From Sphingopyxis terrae subsp. terrae NBRC 15098 (lineage in GTDB: Bacteria > Pseudomonadota > Alphaproteobacteria > Sphingomonadales > Sphingomonadaceae): a stretch of 64,000 nucleotides of DNA. Position numbers and translations under genes: made by a program. Below are positions 48,897-58,800 of this stretch, in pieces. Where the stretch lies: the NCBI RefSeq assembly GCF_001598815.1, contig NZ_BCZQ01000014.1:118857-182856 (forward strand). Reading direction: 5' to 3'. How positions within the stretch are numbered: position 1 is the first letter of the stretch; each line of letters starts with the position of its first letter. The notes beneath the pieces are model-generated. The model was not told the origin of the DNA and did not search any database. It saw only the letters and a list, made by a program, of their open reading frames with translations.

Positions 48897-50141
48897 ATGA
48901 CCAAGAGTGTGATTCTCACCCCCGCCCACATCGATCGGCTCAAAGGCGGCGCGCTGCCCGACCGTGAAGTGCCGGGACTGTCGATTGTCGTATCCGCGCC
49001 CGATCGAAAGCGGTGGCGCTTCAAGCGTGTCATCGCGGGTACCAGGACAATCGTCGAACTGATTCTGGGGAGTTTTCCCGACCATTCGATCGACGAAGCC
49101 CGCGAATGGGCAGCGCCGCTCAGCAAGGCAGTGGCGCGCGGCGAGGATCCGCGCAAGATCCAACGGATGGAGCGGGCGCTGGCGATGTCGGTCGCGGCAG
49201 CGCATGCGATTTATATGGAAGCGATGCGCCGCGGCGACCGCAAGACGCTGAAGCCGCGAACAATTGCCGACAAGGATGCGATCTATACGCGCGACATTGC
49301 GCCGCGGCTCGGGAGCAGAGTTCTGGCCGAGCTTACGGAAGACGACTGCTGGGACGCGGTCTATGACAAGGCGAACGCATCGAAGCATCGCGCCAACAAG
49401 ATGGCGGGCGAGCTCAGCTGCTTCTTGAAATGGTGCGCCGGCCGCGAAGGCCGGATGGCGGGCATTATGCTGAAGGAACATCCCGCAACCACGCTCAACT
49501 CGAACTGGTTCGATACCGGACCGAAAGCGAACACGCGCTTCCTTTCAGACGACGAAATCGAGTGGCTTTTTCGCGCTCTCGCGAATGAAGAGCTGACCTA
49601 CCGGCGCGGCTTTATTCTCTTCTTGCTTACCGCCGCGCGGCGCAGCGAACTGTTTGAGGCTCCTGCGGCGGAGGTTGTTGCCGGTATCTGGACGCTGCCC
49701 CCCGAGCGATCGAAGAACAATGAGGAGAATGTCGTGGCGCTCGGGCCATGGGGGCGTCGGCTTGCCCAAACCAACCATGAATGGCTGTTTCCATCGCCGT
49801 GCATCGACGGTCCGCAGCGCGCGGGATGGTTCAAGGTGCGCGATCGGATTCATGCGCGGATGGAAGCCTTCGCCGGCCGCATCATCTCACGGTGGCACTT
49901 TCATGATCTAAGGCGCACCTTCCGATCGCACGCACGGCGGGTCGGTATCGACAATGAAAACGCCGAACTGATGCTCAATCACAAGCGCAAGGGCATTGAA
50001 GGTATCTATAACAGGAACCAGGAACTCGAATTGCGCGCCGAGGGGTTCGCTGCATGGGAGCGGCATCTCGTTGGCCTAGCGCATAGCGCAGGCGTCGCAG
50101 AGAGCCTGCTCGCGCCACCCTGCCAACCGGACCCCAGTTAG
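48897..50141 (+). CDS. int: Site-specific tyrosine integrase
   Basis: A 414-residue tRNA-targeting integrase of the P4/DUF4102 type. An arm-binding-like N-terminal domain (GGALPDREVPGLSIVV) precedes the SAM-like core-binding domain (about residues 95-190). The catalytic domain has R in LLTAARRSELF, H-x-x-R in HDLRRTF, H in LMLNHKRK and Tyr in GIYNR. ATG 48897 follows GAGG by 5 nt; the longer frame upstream is less likely. It lies immediately downstream of the tRNA and should recombine at its 3' end. Confidence 0.9.
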   Translation: MTKSVILTPAHIDRLKGGALPDREVPGLSIVVSAPDRKRWRFKRVIAGTRTIVELILGSFPDHSIDEAREWAAPLSKAVARGEDPRKIQRMERALAMSVAAAHAIYMEAMRRGDRKTLKPRTIADKDAIYTRDIAPRLGSRVLAELTEDDCWDAVYDKANASKHRANKMAGELSCFLKWCAGREGRMAGIMLKEHPATTLNSNWFDTGPKANTRFLSDDEIEWLFRALANEELTYRRGFILFLLTAARRSELFEAPAAEVVAGIWTLPPERSKNNEENVVALGPWGRRLAQTNHEWLFPSPCIDGPQRAGWFKVRDRIHARMEAFAGRIISRWHFHDLRRTFRSHARRVGIDNENAELMLNHKRKGIEGIYNRNQELELRAEGFAAWERHLVGLAHSAGVAESLLAPPCQPDPS

Positions 50142-50510
50142 CAGGGATCGGCGAAGCGACTTTGTGGGTGAGGTCGATCGCCGAAAGAAAGAGGTTGGGC
50201 GGGGCCTGCCGCAAGAGAGGCACGGCTCGCTTCTCCGTGCGTGCCAACGATGACGGGCGAGCTCATCTCAAGTTCCGGAGCAGGCGGGGTCTTCGCCGTC
50301 GATCGTTCCCCTGGAGGGAGACCGACATGTCGTTGGACGTATTTCCCTGAAATCCAAAGTGATCCGCGGGGTGCGTCGTTATGCCGTTCCTCAAGTCCCC
50401 TATATAAACGGATGCCCGGGCGACATGCTGCTCGGGTCAATTGTACGCATTTATATGCCGGCCGCTCAGACGAGCGCCGGCTGACAGTCCCCTTTTTCGG
50501 CGCCCGGTCT
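50142..50510. other. 370-bp gap after the integrase, no gene seen
   Basis: No supportable gene. The right end (50470-50485) carries ACGAGCGCCGGCTGAC, repeated at 52221-52236 with one mismatch, so the hipBA module lies between the two copies. CCCCTTTTTC after the first copy could be part of a terminator. Confidence 0.5.
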
Positions 50511-51839
50511 CTATCGGATCGACGCGAGCGCGGTTTCCAGCCGTGGTAGCCGCGCGTCGATCGCTTTTGCGATGCTGTCGTGGATCGCTGGATGAAAGTC
50601 AGCGGGCATTTCGGACAGTGCGGTCGCCGCGGCTTTGGGTGCTACCTCTAATATTTCCGTGAGGACCGCCCTTATCGTCGTCGCGCCGAGTCCCGCCTCT
50701 TGGGCGGTCTCGATGAAATGGCGACCGACGATTTCGAGGATCCGGTATTTGCGGCTCGCGCCTGCCGACATGGCGAGTTTATACTTGTTGTTCGGGATTT
50801 GTTTGAGATCGAAAGCGCCTTGCGCAGAGAGGACGTCATAGAAAGGGGTCAAGCCGTAGCGTCCCCCCGGACGGAGGAAGACGCTGAAATTCTTTCCATG
50901 GCCATCGGTCGCGCCGATCAGCCAGAAAAGCACTTGGCTCTTGAAGAAGGCGGCCTGATCGCGGAGCGGCTCATCTGCCCCTCGGAGCAATTTGAGGATG
51001 TCAGTCGCGCTCGGTCCACCATTATTCTGATACTTCTGGGCCGGAGGAACCGTGAGCGCCTGGCAGCAATCTTCTTGCGGCAAGCGCAGAATACGGTTTC
51101 CGCGTCGCTGGCGATCGAAGCGCTCTACCACGAGTACCCGGCGTTTTCCGAAGGTTTCGATATGGCTGGGCGCGACCGGCAGGCCGAAGGCAGCGAGCAG
51201 ATGCAGGCAATAATGCTCATTGTCCACGCTGTTCTGCATGTCGATGATTCCAAAGGCCGTCGGTATTTCCCCGAGCTGGGGCTTCAAAATATGGGTCGTC
51301 GGTGTCGTGCCGAGGGGACGCATCCAGCGCCCTTCGCTGAAGAGAAGAGCGGTCTTTTCCTGAGCGCCGGCGACGGAGATGCGGAATTCATGGTCAAGAT
51401 CGATACCGAGCGGCGTTCGCGCCAGATTGGCGAGCATCGCCTCTATCTCGCCTTCATCGACAACCTCGCCTTCGATTTCCGGAAGTGCTTCGACCGCCGT
51501 CCCCTCCGGCAGGAACTGCATCGCGCCCACACAATCGCGGCCAATGCGTTCGAGCAGGCTGTAATAATCGGCGCCTTCGGCTCCGGTCCGCTCAGCGACC
51601 GTTTTGCGAACATTCGGATTGTCGGGAAGGAGATTTTCGAAAACTGCGGTGACGGGGGCGCCGCTATAGGCGGGTTCGCGTAGCGGCAGCGATAATGAGA
51701 TCGCGAACGCATGCTGCCAGTCTAGCCAGCTTTGGACGTATCGGAAGCTCGTTGCTCCACTCCTTTCCTTGATGAGCTGCCCGACAGGACGGTTGTTGAC
51801 GAGGACATCGAGAGGGACATGGGCGCGGTGACGAGGCAT
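50511..51839 (-). CDS. hipA: HipA-family serine/threonine kinase toxin
   Basis: A 442-residue HipA kinase, which inactivates glutamyl-tRNA synthetase by phosphorylation in studied systems. The N-terminal subdomain (DVLVNNRPVGQLIKE), the P-loop with autophosphorylation Ser (FRISVAGAQEKTALL, about residue 150), the catalytic loop ATDGHGKNFS and the metal-binding FYDVLSA (DFG equivalent) are all present, so the kinase looks intact. The start shares one base with the hipB stop (TGATG), giving strict coupling. Confidence 0.92.
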   Translation of the reverse strand: MPRHRAHVPLDVLVNNRPVGQLIKERSGATSFRYVQSWLDWQHAFAISLSLPLREPAYSGAPVTAVFENLLPDNPNVRKTVAERTGAEGADYYSLLERIGRDCVGAMQFLPEGTAVEALPEIEGEVVDEGEIEAMLANLARTPLGIDLDHEFRISVAGAQEKTALLFSEGRWMRPLGTTPTTHILKPQLGEIPTAFGIIDMQNSVDNEHYCLHLLAAFGLPVAPSHIETFGKRRVLVVERFDRQRRGNRILRLPQEDCCQALTVPPAQKYQNNGGPSATDILKLLRGADEPLRDQAAFFKSQVLFWLIGATDGHGKNFSVFLRPGGRYGLTPFYDVLSAQGAFDLKQIPNNKYKLAMSAGASRKYRILEIVGRHFIETAQEAGLGATTIRAVLTEILEVAPKAAATALSEMPADFHPAIHDSIAKAIDARLPRLETALASIR

Positions 51840-52090
51840 CAGAAAATGTCTTCGATTTCGACTGCTGCGCCATGCGATCGGCTATCGACCAGCAGGTCCA
51901 GACCGAGCGCGGCAAACAATATGTATATCGAAGAGAGCTTCGTGCCGTCATGGCCGCCCTCGATCTTCGATATCAGTTCCTGACGGAGTCCGGACAGACC
52001 GGCCAATTCGGTCTGGGTGAGCCCTTTTTGCCGGCGTGCTCTCTGAATCAGATTCCCCAATTGCTTTGGTGAGCGTGCGACTTGAGTCAT
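51839..52090 (-). CDS. hipB: HipB-family antitoxin and repressor
   Basis: An 83-residue XRE/Cro helix-turn-helix protein (LGNLIQRARRQKGLTQTELAGLSGLRQELISKIEGG). It neutralises HipA and represses the operon. AAGGAG lies 6 nt before the ATG. Upstream, four TATGC-N8-GCATA operators match the architecture of E. coli hipBA (TATCC-N8-GGATA) with altered half-site letters, so this HipB should recognise a changed sequence. Confidence 0.9.
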   Translation of the reverse strand: MTQVARSPKQLGNLIQRARRQKGLTQTELAGLSGLRQELISKIEGGHDGTKLSSIYILFAALGLDLLVDSRSHGAAVEIEDIF

Positions 52091-52111
52091 GATAGTCTCC
52101 TTGGAATGTTA

Positions 52112-52210
52112 TATGCTCTAAATCGCATAAAGGGTCAATATGCTATTTTTAGCATAAGGAAAAAATATGCATAAAAGAGCATAAACAAATCCTATGCTCC
52201 TAATGACATA
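52112..52210 (-). promoter_or_regulatory. hipBA operator array (four 18-bp sites, 27-bp period) and promoter
   Basis: Operators TATGC-N8-GCATA at 52112-52129, 52139-52156 and 52166-52183, and a degenerate TATGC-N8-ACATA at 52193-52210. Starts are spaced exactly 27 bp. On the minus strand TTGACC (52138-52133) is a candidate -35 lying between O1 and O2, and a TATA-rich -10 (CATATAAC) lies at the edge of O1. Repressor bound at O1 would block RNA polymerase. The tract is far more AT-rich than the surroundings. Confidence 0.85.
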
Positions 52211-52366
52211 AAACACGTCCACGAGCGCCGGCTCACGGTGCGGTGCGGCGGTGGTCTTTCACAAGCGGCCGCCTTCGGCGGCCCGAAGAGGGAGAGGGCG
52301 AACGATTCTCGTGGCGGGTAGCAAGCCGGGAGAGAGGCTTCCGGCGGCCCGCCATGGAGAAATGGC

Positions 52367-53885
52367 ATGGCCAAATCGGCACCCAAGCTCACCCTCAACC
52401 CGTCGCGCGACATCCCGCTCGACCGGCTCGAGCTTTCCCAATCCAACGTCCGGCGCATCAAGGCTGGCGTTTCCATCGAAGCCCTCGCCGATGATATTGC
52501 GCGGCGCGGTTTGCTCCATGGCCTCAATGTGAGGCCCATTCTCGACGAGACGGGCGAGGAAACTGGCCGGTATGAGATACCGGCCGGTGGGCGGCGCTAC
52601 CGCGCGCTCGGCCTGCGCGTGAAGCGGAAGCTACTCGCGAGGGACGCGCCGATCCCCTGCGTTGTCCGCGCAGCTAACGATGACATCCTCGCCGAGGACG
52701 ACAGCTATGCGGAAAACGCCATGCGCGAGGCGTTGCATCCCCTCGACCAGTTTCGCGCCATGCAGGCGATGGTGGACAAGGGCGACGATGTCAAAGCGAT
52801 CGCCGCGCACCACTTCGTCACTCCGGCAGTCGTCCGTCAGCGCCTGAAGCTCGCCGGAGTCTCGCCAAAGCTGCACGACGCCTATGCGGACGACGAAATC
52901 TCGCTCGAACAGCTGATGGCCTTCACGATCTCGGATGATTTCGAGCGGCAAGTTCAGGTCTTCGAGCTGTTGACCGAAAGCCGCAGTCTCGCGCCGCATC
53001 TCATCCGCCAGAAGCTGACCGAGAATGTCGTCCGCGCCGCTGACAAGCGGGCGCGCTTCGTGACGCCCGACGCTTATGTCGAAGCCGGCGGCGGAATCGT
53101 GCGCGACCTTTTCGAGGCCGATGGCGGCGGCTGGCTGGCGGACGCTCGCGCTGCAAGATGCTTTCGCGCAGGATCCTGCGACCGCCTATCTCGCGCTGCT
53201 GCATGCGCTCGTGCTCGGCTGCTTCTACAGCTTCAGCAAGGAAAGCTGCCTGCAGGTCGCGGCGAGCCGGGTCTATTTCAGCAACGCCCCCTCGAACCTC
53301 CGCGATTGCGCGCCCGCCGAAGCGATCGATGCGCGCGGAGCCGAATGGAAGGAACGGCTGCCGAAATCGGACGGGGAGGTGTGGGATCATCTGCTCGGCA
53401 TGGGTGACGAGGATCGGGCGCTGCTGCTTGCACACTGCGTGTCGGTCGCGGTCAATGCGCAGGCCGAGATCGTCCCCAAATATGACAATGGCCGGGTATC
53501 GGCGCACGGCGTCGCGCGGCGTCTCGCGCACAGTGACGTCCTTGCGCGCGCGGTCGGTCTCGATGTCTATGCGGCCGGCTGGCGGCCGACAGAGGGCGGC
53601 TATTTCCGCAGCGTGACGAAGCCGCTGATCATCGCCGACGTCACCGAGGCACGGGGCGAGAATATTGCCGCCATGATCGACCATCTCAAAAAGGGGGACA
53701 TGGCCCGCGAAGCGGAGCGGCTCCTCGCGGAGAGTGACTGGATTCCCGCCTGCATGCGGACGCCCGACATCGAGGGTGAAGGTGCGGCCGAGGGCGCCAA
53801 TGACGACGGCGCGGCGGCACTGCCCGCCTTTCTGGCAGACGACAGGGAAGGAGGTGATGACGCGGCCGTGATCGCCGCCGAATGA
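52367..53885 (+). pseudogene. ParB-like partition/nuclease-domain gene with internal deletion and frameshift
   Basis: The 5' part (52367 to about 53140, ~258 codons) encodes a ParB-type domain: LSQSNVRRIKAG, IPAGGRRYRAL, DDSYAENAMREALHPLDQF and a helix-turn-helix (AIAAHHFVTPAVVRQRLKLAGVSP). At about 53135-53145 the homologous frame shifts. The C-terminal part (about 53136-53885) begins WRTLALQDAFAQDPATAYL and ends with KKGDMAREAERLLAESDWIP. From memory of the family, about 200 residues between the two parts are missing. Neither frame alone makes a full product, so it is called a pseudogene. Start ATG 52367 has GGAGAAATGGC upstream. Confidence 0.75.
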
Positions 53886-53926
53886 TTCCGCGCCGCTTTA
53901 CGCGGCGACTTGAACTCTCAACCTCG

Positions 53927-53960
53927 AAAGCCCGGCCATTGCGCCGGGCTTTCGCTTTTT
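53927..53960 (+). terminator. Rho-independent terminator after the ParB-like remnant
   Basis: AAAGCCCGGC / GCCGGGCTTT 10-bp stem, 6-nt loop, then CGCTTTTT. Nearly identical to the hairpin at 55035-55070. Confidence 0.85.
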
Positions 53961-54033
53961 CGGAGAAGTGAAATGAACAGTTTTCATCGTCAGGCTGCGC
54001 CTGTTCGCCGGCCCATCGCGTGGGGAGGTCGTC

Positions 54034-54513
54034 ATGGCTGACCGCGTTTCTGTCACCTTTACCCTCGGCGGCCGGATTTCGGCCGCCGACTATGAAGCCT
54101 TGGCCTCTGTCATCGTTGCTGAAGGTCTGTCGACCGAATGGGACGGCCCCGCCTTCGAGCTCTCGCATCGCACCGAGGGCGAGCCGCTCGAGCTTTTTGC
54201 CAATGGGGTTGCGTGGGGAAAGGTCGAGACTCTCGAGAATTTCTGCGCCGACCATGGTCTTGCCTACCACTTCTGGGCCGGCGGCTTCTTCGCGGAATGG
54301 GGCGCCGAGCGGATCATCTACCGGGGCGAGGGCGCGCCCGACTCCTTCATTGCCGACGAATCCGATCGGGTCCTGATCGATCGCGGTGAAGTTGAACGGC
54401 GCGGGAGCATTGAGGCCGTGCTCGCCTATTTCGACGCCGCCGACTTCACCGTTCCGCCGCTCGTGATCGAGGACGAAGGCGATGCGGCCGGAAAGGAGGT
54501 GGGTCATGGCTGA
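54034..54513 (+). CDS. Element protein of unknown function (159 aa)
   Basis: A 159-residue acidic protein with no motif I recognise. It has an N-terminal RVSVTFTLGGRISAADYEALASVIVAE that looks like a ferredoxin-like alpha/beta start. GGAGG lies 8-9 nt upstream of ATG 54034. It overlaps the next gene by 8 nt and shares its acidic composition. Likely an element-specific gene of the same operon; function not assigned. Confidence 0.6.
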   Translation: MADRVSVTFTLGGRISAADYEALASVIVAEGLSTEWDGPAFELSHRTEGEPLELFANGVAWGKVETLENFCADHGLAYHFWAGGFFAEWGAERIIYRGEGAPDSFIADESDRVLIDRGEVERRGSIEAVLAYFDAADFTVPPLVIEDEGDAAGKEVGHG

Positions 54514-55009
54514 CTATTTTTCCCAGACCGTCATTCGCCCGGATATTCCGCGCGCGGCAATGACCGCGCTCGAACGAAAGATTCTCGGCGAAATTTTCGA
54601 GGAAGAAGCGGTTGGCGACGATGTCTATTTTTGCGCCAGCCATGGACCGGGCGATCTCGTATTCCTCGACATCGCCGAGGCGCGCGCCCTGCTCGCCGAG
54701 GATGAAGCTATCGAGAGCAGTCTCGCAGATCTGGCTCGCGACGTACTCGCACGAGTCGATGCCGACGCGGACGAACTCGAACTCGATCTGTCGGTCATCA
54801 GCTTCGAGAGCATCTTCCAGGATATCGTGAAGCGCTCGTCGCTCGACTATGTCGAGGTCGAAGCGGCGTGGACTTGCTCGAAGATGCGCCCCGACGGTTT
54901 TGGTGGCGCGGCGACGTTGATCACGGCGGACGACATCCAATCGGTATCGACCGCCGGCTGGCTCGAGGAGGCTGTCGCCCGCCTGTCCGGAGATTCCGGT
55001 CCCGGCTGA
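54506..55009 (+). CDS. Element protein of unknown function (167 aa)
   Basis: A 167-residue acidic protein with no recognised domain. AAAGGAGG is 7 nt before ATG 54506, and the start overlaps the previous stop by 8 nt. Acidic helices (ALLAEDEAIESSLADLARDVLARVDADADELELDLSVI) dominate. The next gene is separated by a terminator. Not enough to assign a function. Confidence 0.6.
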   Translation: MADYFSQTVIRPDIPRAAMTALERKILGEIFEEEAVGDDVYFCASHGPGDLVFLDIAEARALLAEDEAIESSLADLARDVLARVDADADELELDLSVISFESIFQDIVKRSSLDYVEVEAAWTCSKMRPDGFGGAATLITADDIQSVSTAGWLEEAVARLSGDSGPG

Positions 55010-55034
55010 TCGGGCCGCTTCCCTCTTACCATCC

Positions 55035-55070
55035 CGAAAGCCCGGCCCTTGCGCCGGGCTTTCGGCTTTT
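55035..55070 (+). terminator. Rho-independent terminator, second copy of the element hairpin
   Basis: CGAAAGCCCGGC / GCCGGGCTTTCG 12-bp stem, 6-nt loop, then GCTTTT. Same hairpin as 53927-53960. Confidence 0.85.
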
Positions 55071-55095
55071 CGGCACTCGCGAAATGGAGGTCCCC

Positions 55096-55740
55096 ATGCC
55101 CGAGATTATCGAAACGACGGTCTATCAGATCGACGAGTTATCGGAAGAAGCCCGCGAGAAAGCGCGGGAATGGTACCGCCAGGGCGGGTTCGACTATGAA
55201 TGGTGGGAATTCGTCTACGACGATTTCGAGCGCATCTGCACCATCCTCGGGGTCGGACTGCATACGCGGCCTGTCCGCCTCTACGGTGGCGGAACGCGGC
55301 GAAAGCCTTGCATCTGGTTCTCGGGTTTCTGGAGCCAGGGCGACGGCGCCTGCTTCGAGGGCGACTATAGCTACGCGAAGGGCTCGTCCGCCGCCATCCG
55401 CGCCTATGCCCCCACGGATGAGGAGCTTCATCGGATCGCCGATGCCCTCGCCGACATCCAATGGTGCAATTTCTTCCAGTTGCGCGCATGCGCGACGCAT
55501 CGCGGCCGATACTATCACGAATATTGCATGGATATCTCGGTCGAGCGCGATAGCCCGGTCTATCAGGAGATGACACCGGCCGCCGAGGACGAAGTGACCG
55601 AGGCGCTCCGCGATCTCGCGCGCTGGCTCTATCGGCGGCTCGAGGAGGAGTTCGACGGTCTGAATTCGGACGAGGCCGTCGACGAGGCGATCGCTGCCAA
55701 TGAATATAGCTTCAGCGCGGAAGGGAGGCGCTTCGGCTGA
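55096..55740 (+). CDS. Element protein resembling phage-type 'antitoxin' family
   Basis: A 214-residue protein. The N-terminus (VYQIDELSEEAREKAREWYRQ, GFDYEWWEFVYDDFERI) resembles a phage/plasmid protein family sometimes annotated as antitoxin of a toxin-antitoxin stability system, which I recall but cannot verify. The middle is rich in Trp, Gly and aromatic residues. GGAGG lies 5 nt before ATG 55096. No toxin-like partner is adjacent, so an antitoxin role is doubtful. Confidence 0.55.
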   Translation: MPEIIETTVYQIDELSEEAREKAREWYRQGGFDYEWWEFVYDDFERICTILGVGLHTRPVRLYGGGTRRKPCIWFSGFWSQGDGACFEGDYSYAKGSSAAIRAYAPTDEELHRIADALADIQWCNFFQLRACATHRGRYYHEYCMDISVERDSPVYQEMTPAAEDEVTEALRDLARWLYRRLEEEFDGLNSDEAVDEAIAANEYSFSAEGRRFG

Positions 55741-55833
55741 GAGCAAGAGAGGGGCCGGGAAGGGAGAACGGCCCGGGTCCGAGAGAGAGCGGCGGGCGGT
55801 TCGTCCCTTTCCCTCTCTCTCGAGGATTTACCG

Positions 55834-58800
55834 ATGCGAAACATTCTTCCCGAGGCGGCGCCGGGCGCCGCCGCGTCCTCCGGTGCAGCGGTTCCCGCGA
55901 GCGCCGCTGAACGGATCATCGCCGCTGCCGAGCTCATGCAGCCGCTGCTCGAAGCCGGAGCGCCTTTCGACACCGGCCAGCTTCGCGAGGCAATGGTAGG
56001 CGCCTTCGGCGCGGGCGATGCGGAGGGGGCGTGGGACTGGAAGACCGCCTATGACGCGTGCGAGGTCGCGCAGGTGATGCTGCTGCGCCGCTATGGCGGC
56101 GCCTTGGCGGTCCGCAGCCGGTCGGACCAGAGCCGCCTCGCTATGTGGCAGCGGCTCGGGAGCCGCATCCCGACCCAGACGCGGCGCTCGGAGGAGGGAC
56201 AATCGTTCCAGCAATTTTCGACGCCGCTGCCGCTCGCCTTCGTCGCCGGGCGCGCGGCGTCGGTTTCGGTGGGCGACGTCGTGCTCGAGCCTTCGGCGGG
56301 CACTGGGATGCTCGCGATCCATGCCGAGCTTGCCGGTGCCAGGCTCTTGCTCAACGAGTATGCGGACGCACGGGCCGACATCCTCGATCTTGTCTTCCCT
56401 TCAGCTGCGGTGACGCGTCACGATGCGGCCTCGATCGACGATCGCCTCGGCGAGGGCGCGGTGCCCGATGTCGTTCTGATGAACCCGCCCTTCTCGGCCG
56501 CAGCAAATGTGGACAGGCCAATGCGCGATGTTGCGCTACGCCATGTCGCTTCCGCGCTTGCGCGGCTCCGCGACGGCGGCCGGCTCGTGGCGATCGTCGG
56601 TGCGAACTGCTCGCCCGAGGCCTCGGCTTTCCGTTCCGGCTTCGAGCGCTTGCAGGAGCAGGGGACATTGCTCTTCTCTGCCGCCGTCTCGGGCAAAGTC
56701 TATGCGAAGCATGGAACGACCACCGCGACGCGCCTGCTCGTCATCGACAAGGTCGCAGCGGAAAAACCGACGTCCTTCATTGCCAGCCGCGGCGAGGCGC
56801 CCGATGCCCGGACGCTGCTGCAGTGGGTCGAAGAGGAGCTTCCGCCGCGCTCGGGGCCGCCGGCGGGCGCACAGCCCATTGTCGTGCCGCAGATCGCGGC
56901 CTCGCTTGGTGGTCAGCGTGAGCGCGGTGCCGAACGTGGCGACCCGGCGGTCCCTGACATTGGCGGCACGGTCGATGAACTCGATTATGAGCTGATCGAC
57001 TGGACGCCGCCAAAGGGCCAGCTCGCCGACAGCATCTATGAGCCCTATGCGCTCCAGTCGCTCCGGATCTCGCTCGCCCGTCCGCATCCGACGGCACTCG
57101 TTCAGTCGGCGGCGATGGCGTCGGTTGCGCCGCCCAAACCTTCATATCGCCCGCATCTGCCCTCGCGGCTGATCGCCGAAGGCATATTGTCGGACGCGCA
57201 GCTCGAATCCGTCATCTATGCGGGCGAGGCGCATCAGGGGCATCTATCGGGTGCATGGAACGTCGACGACGACTGGGACAGCGTCGGTGCGGCCAGCGAC
57301 GATGCCGGGTCGGCGGTCCACTTCCGGCGCGGCTGGTTCCTGGGAGACGGCACCGGTGCGGGCAAGGGTCGACAGGTGGCCGGGATCATTCTCGACAATT
57401 GGCTGAAGGGCAGGCGCCGCGCGCTCTGGATTTCGAAGTCGGACAAGCTGCTCGAGGATGCGCAGCGCGACTGGTCGGCGCTCGGCCAGGAGAAACTGCT
57501 CGTCACGCCGCTGTCGCGCTTCAAGCAGGGCACCTCGGTCAAGCTCGGCGAAGGCATTCTCTTCACCACATATGCGACGCTTCGGTCGCAGGGGCGCGAG
57601 GGCAAGGCGAGCCGGATCGAGCAGATCGTCGAATGGCTCGGGCGGGATTTCGACGGCGTCATCATTTTCGACGAAGCGCACGCGATGGCGAACGCCGCGG
57701 GCGGCAAGGGCGAGCGCGGCGACCAGAAGCCCTCGCAGCAGGGGCGCGCGGGGCTGCGGCTGCAGCATGCTCTCCCCGATGCGCGCATTGTCTATGTGTC
57801 GGCCACGGGTGCGACGACGGTGCAGAACCTCGCCTATGCGCAAAGGCTCGGGCTCTGGGGCGGGACCGACTTCCCCTTTGCGACCCGCTTGGAATTCGTC
57901 GCAGCGATCGAGGAGGGCGGGGTCGCGGCGATGGAGGTGCTTGCGCTGGACCTGAAGGCGCTCGGTCTCTATGCCGCGCGATCGCTGTCCTTCGATGGAG
58001 TGGAATATGAGCTGCTCGAACATGCGCTGACCGACGAGCAGCGGCGCATCTACGACAGCTATGCCGGCGCCTTCCAGGTGATCCACAACAATCTCGATGC
58101 TGCCATGGAGGCCGCTGGCGTGACGAGCAGCGAGCATGGCACGCTCAACGCGCAGGCGAAGTCGGCGGCGCGATCGGCGTTCGAGAGCACCAAGCAGCGC
58201 TTCTTCAACCACCTCATCACCGCGATGCAGACGCCGAGCGTCGTCGCGAGCATCAAGCGCGACCTCGAGGAGGGTCATGCCGCCGTTGTCCAGATCGTCT
58301 CGACCGGCGAGGCGCTGCAGGAACGGCGGCTCGCCGAGATCCCGGCGAAGGAGTTCGACGATGTGTCGCTCGACATAACGCCGCGCGAATATGTGCTCGA
58401 CTATCTCCAGCACAGCTTTCCCGTGCAGCTGTTCGAACCCTGCACGGATGGCGAGGGCAATCTCTCGTCGCGTCCCGCCTATGACCGGGACGGCAATCCG
58501 ATCGTCAACCGCGAGGCGGTCCGACGCCGCGATGCAATGATCGAAAAGCTCGCATCGCTGCCGCCGGTGCCGGGGGCGCTCGACCAGATCGTCCAGCAGT
58601 TTGGGGCCGAGGCGGTTGCCGAGGTCACCGGACGCTCGCGGCGGATCGTCCCCAAGGCGAACGGCGACGGGTCGGTACGGTTCGCAGTCCAGAACCGTCC
58701 GGGCAGCGCCAACATCGGCGAGACCCATGCCTTCATGGACGATGCCAAACAGATCCTGATCTTCTCGGAAGCCGGCGGGACGGGGCGCTCCTATCATGCC

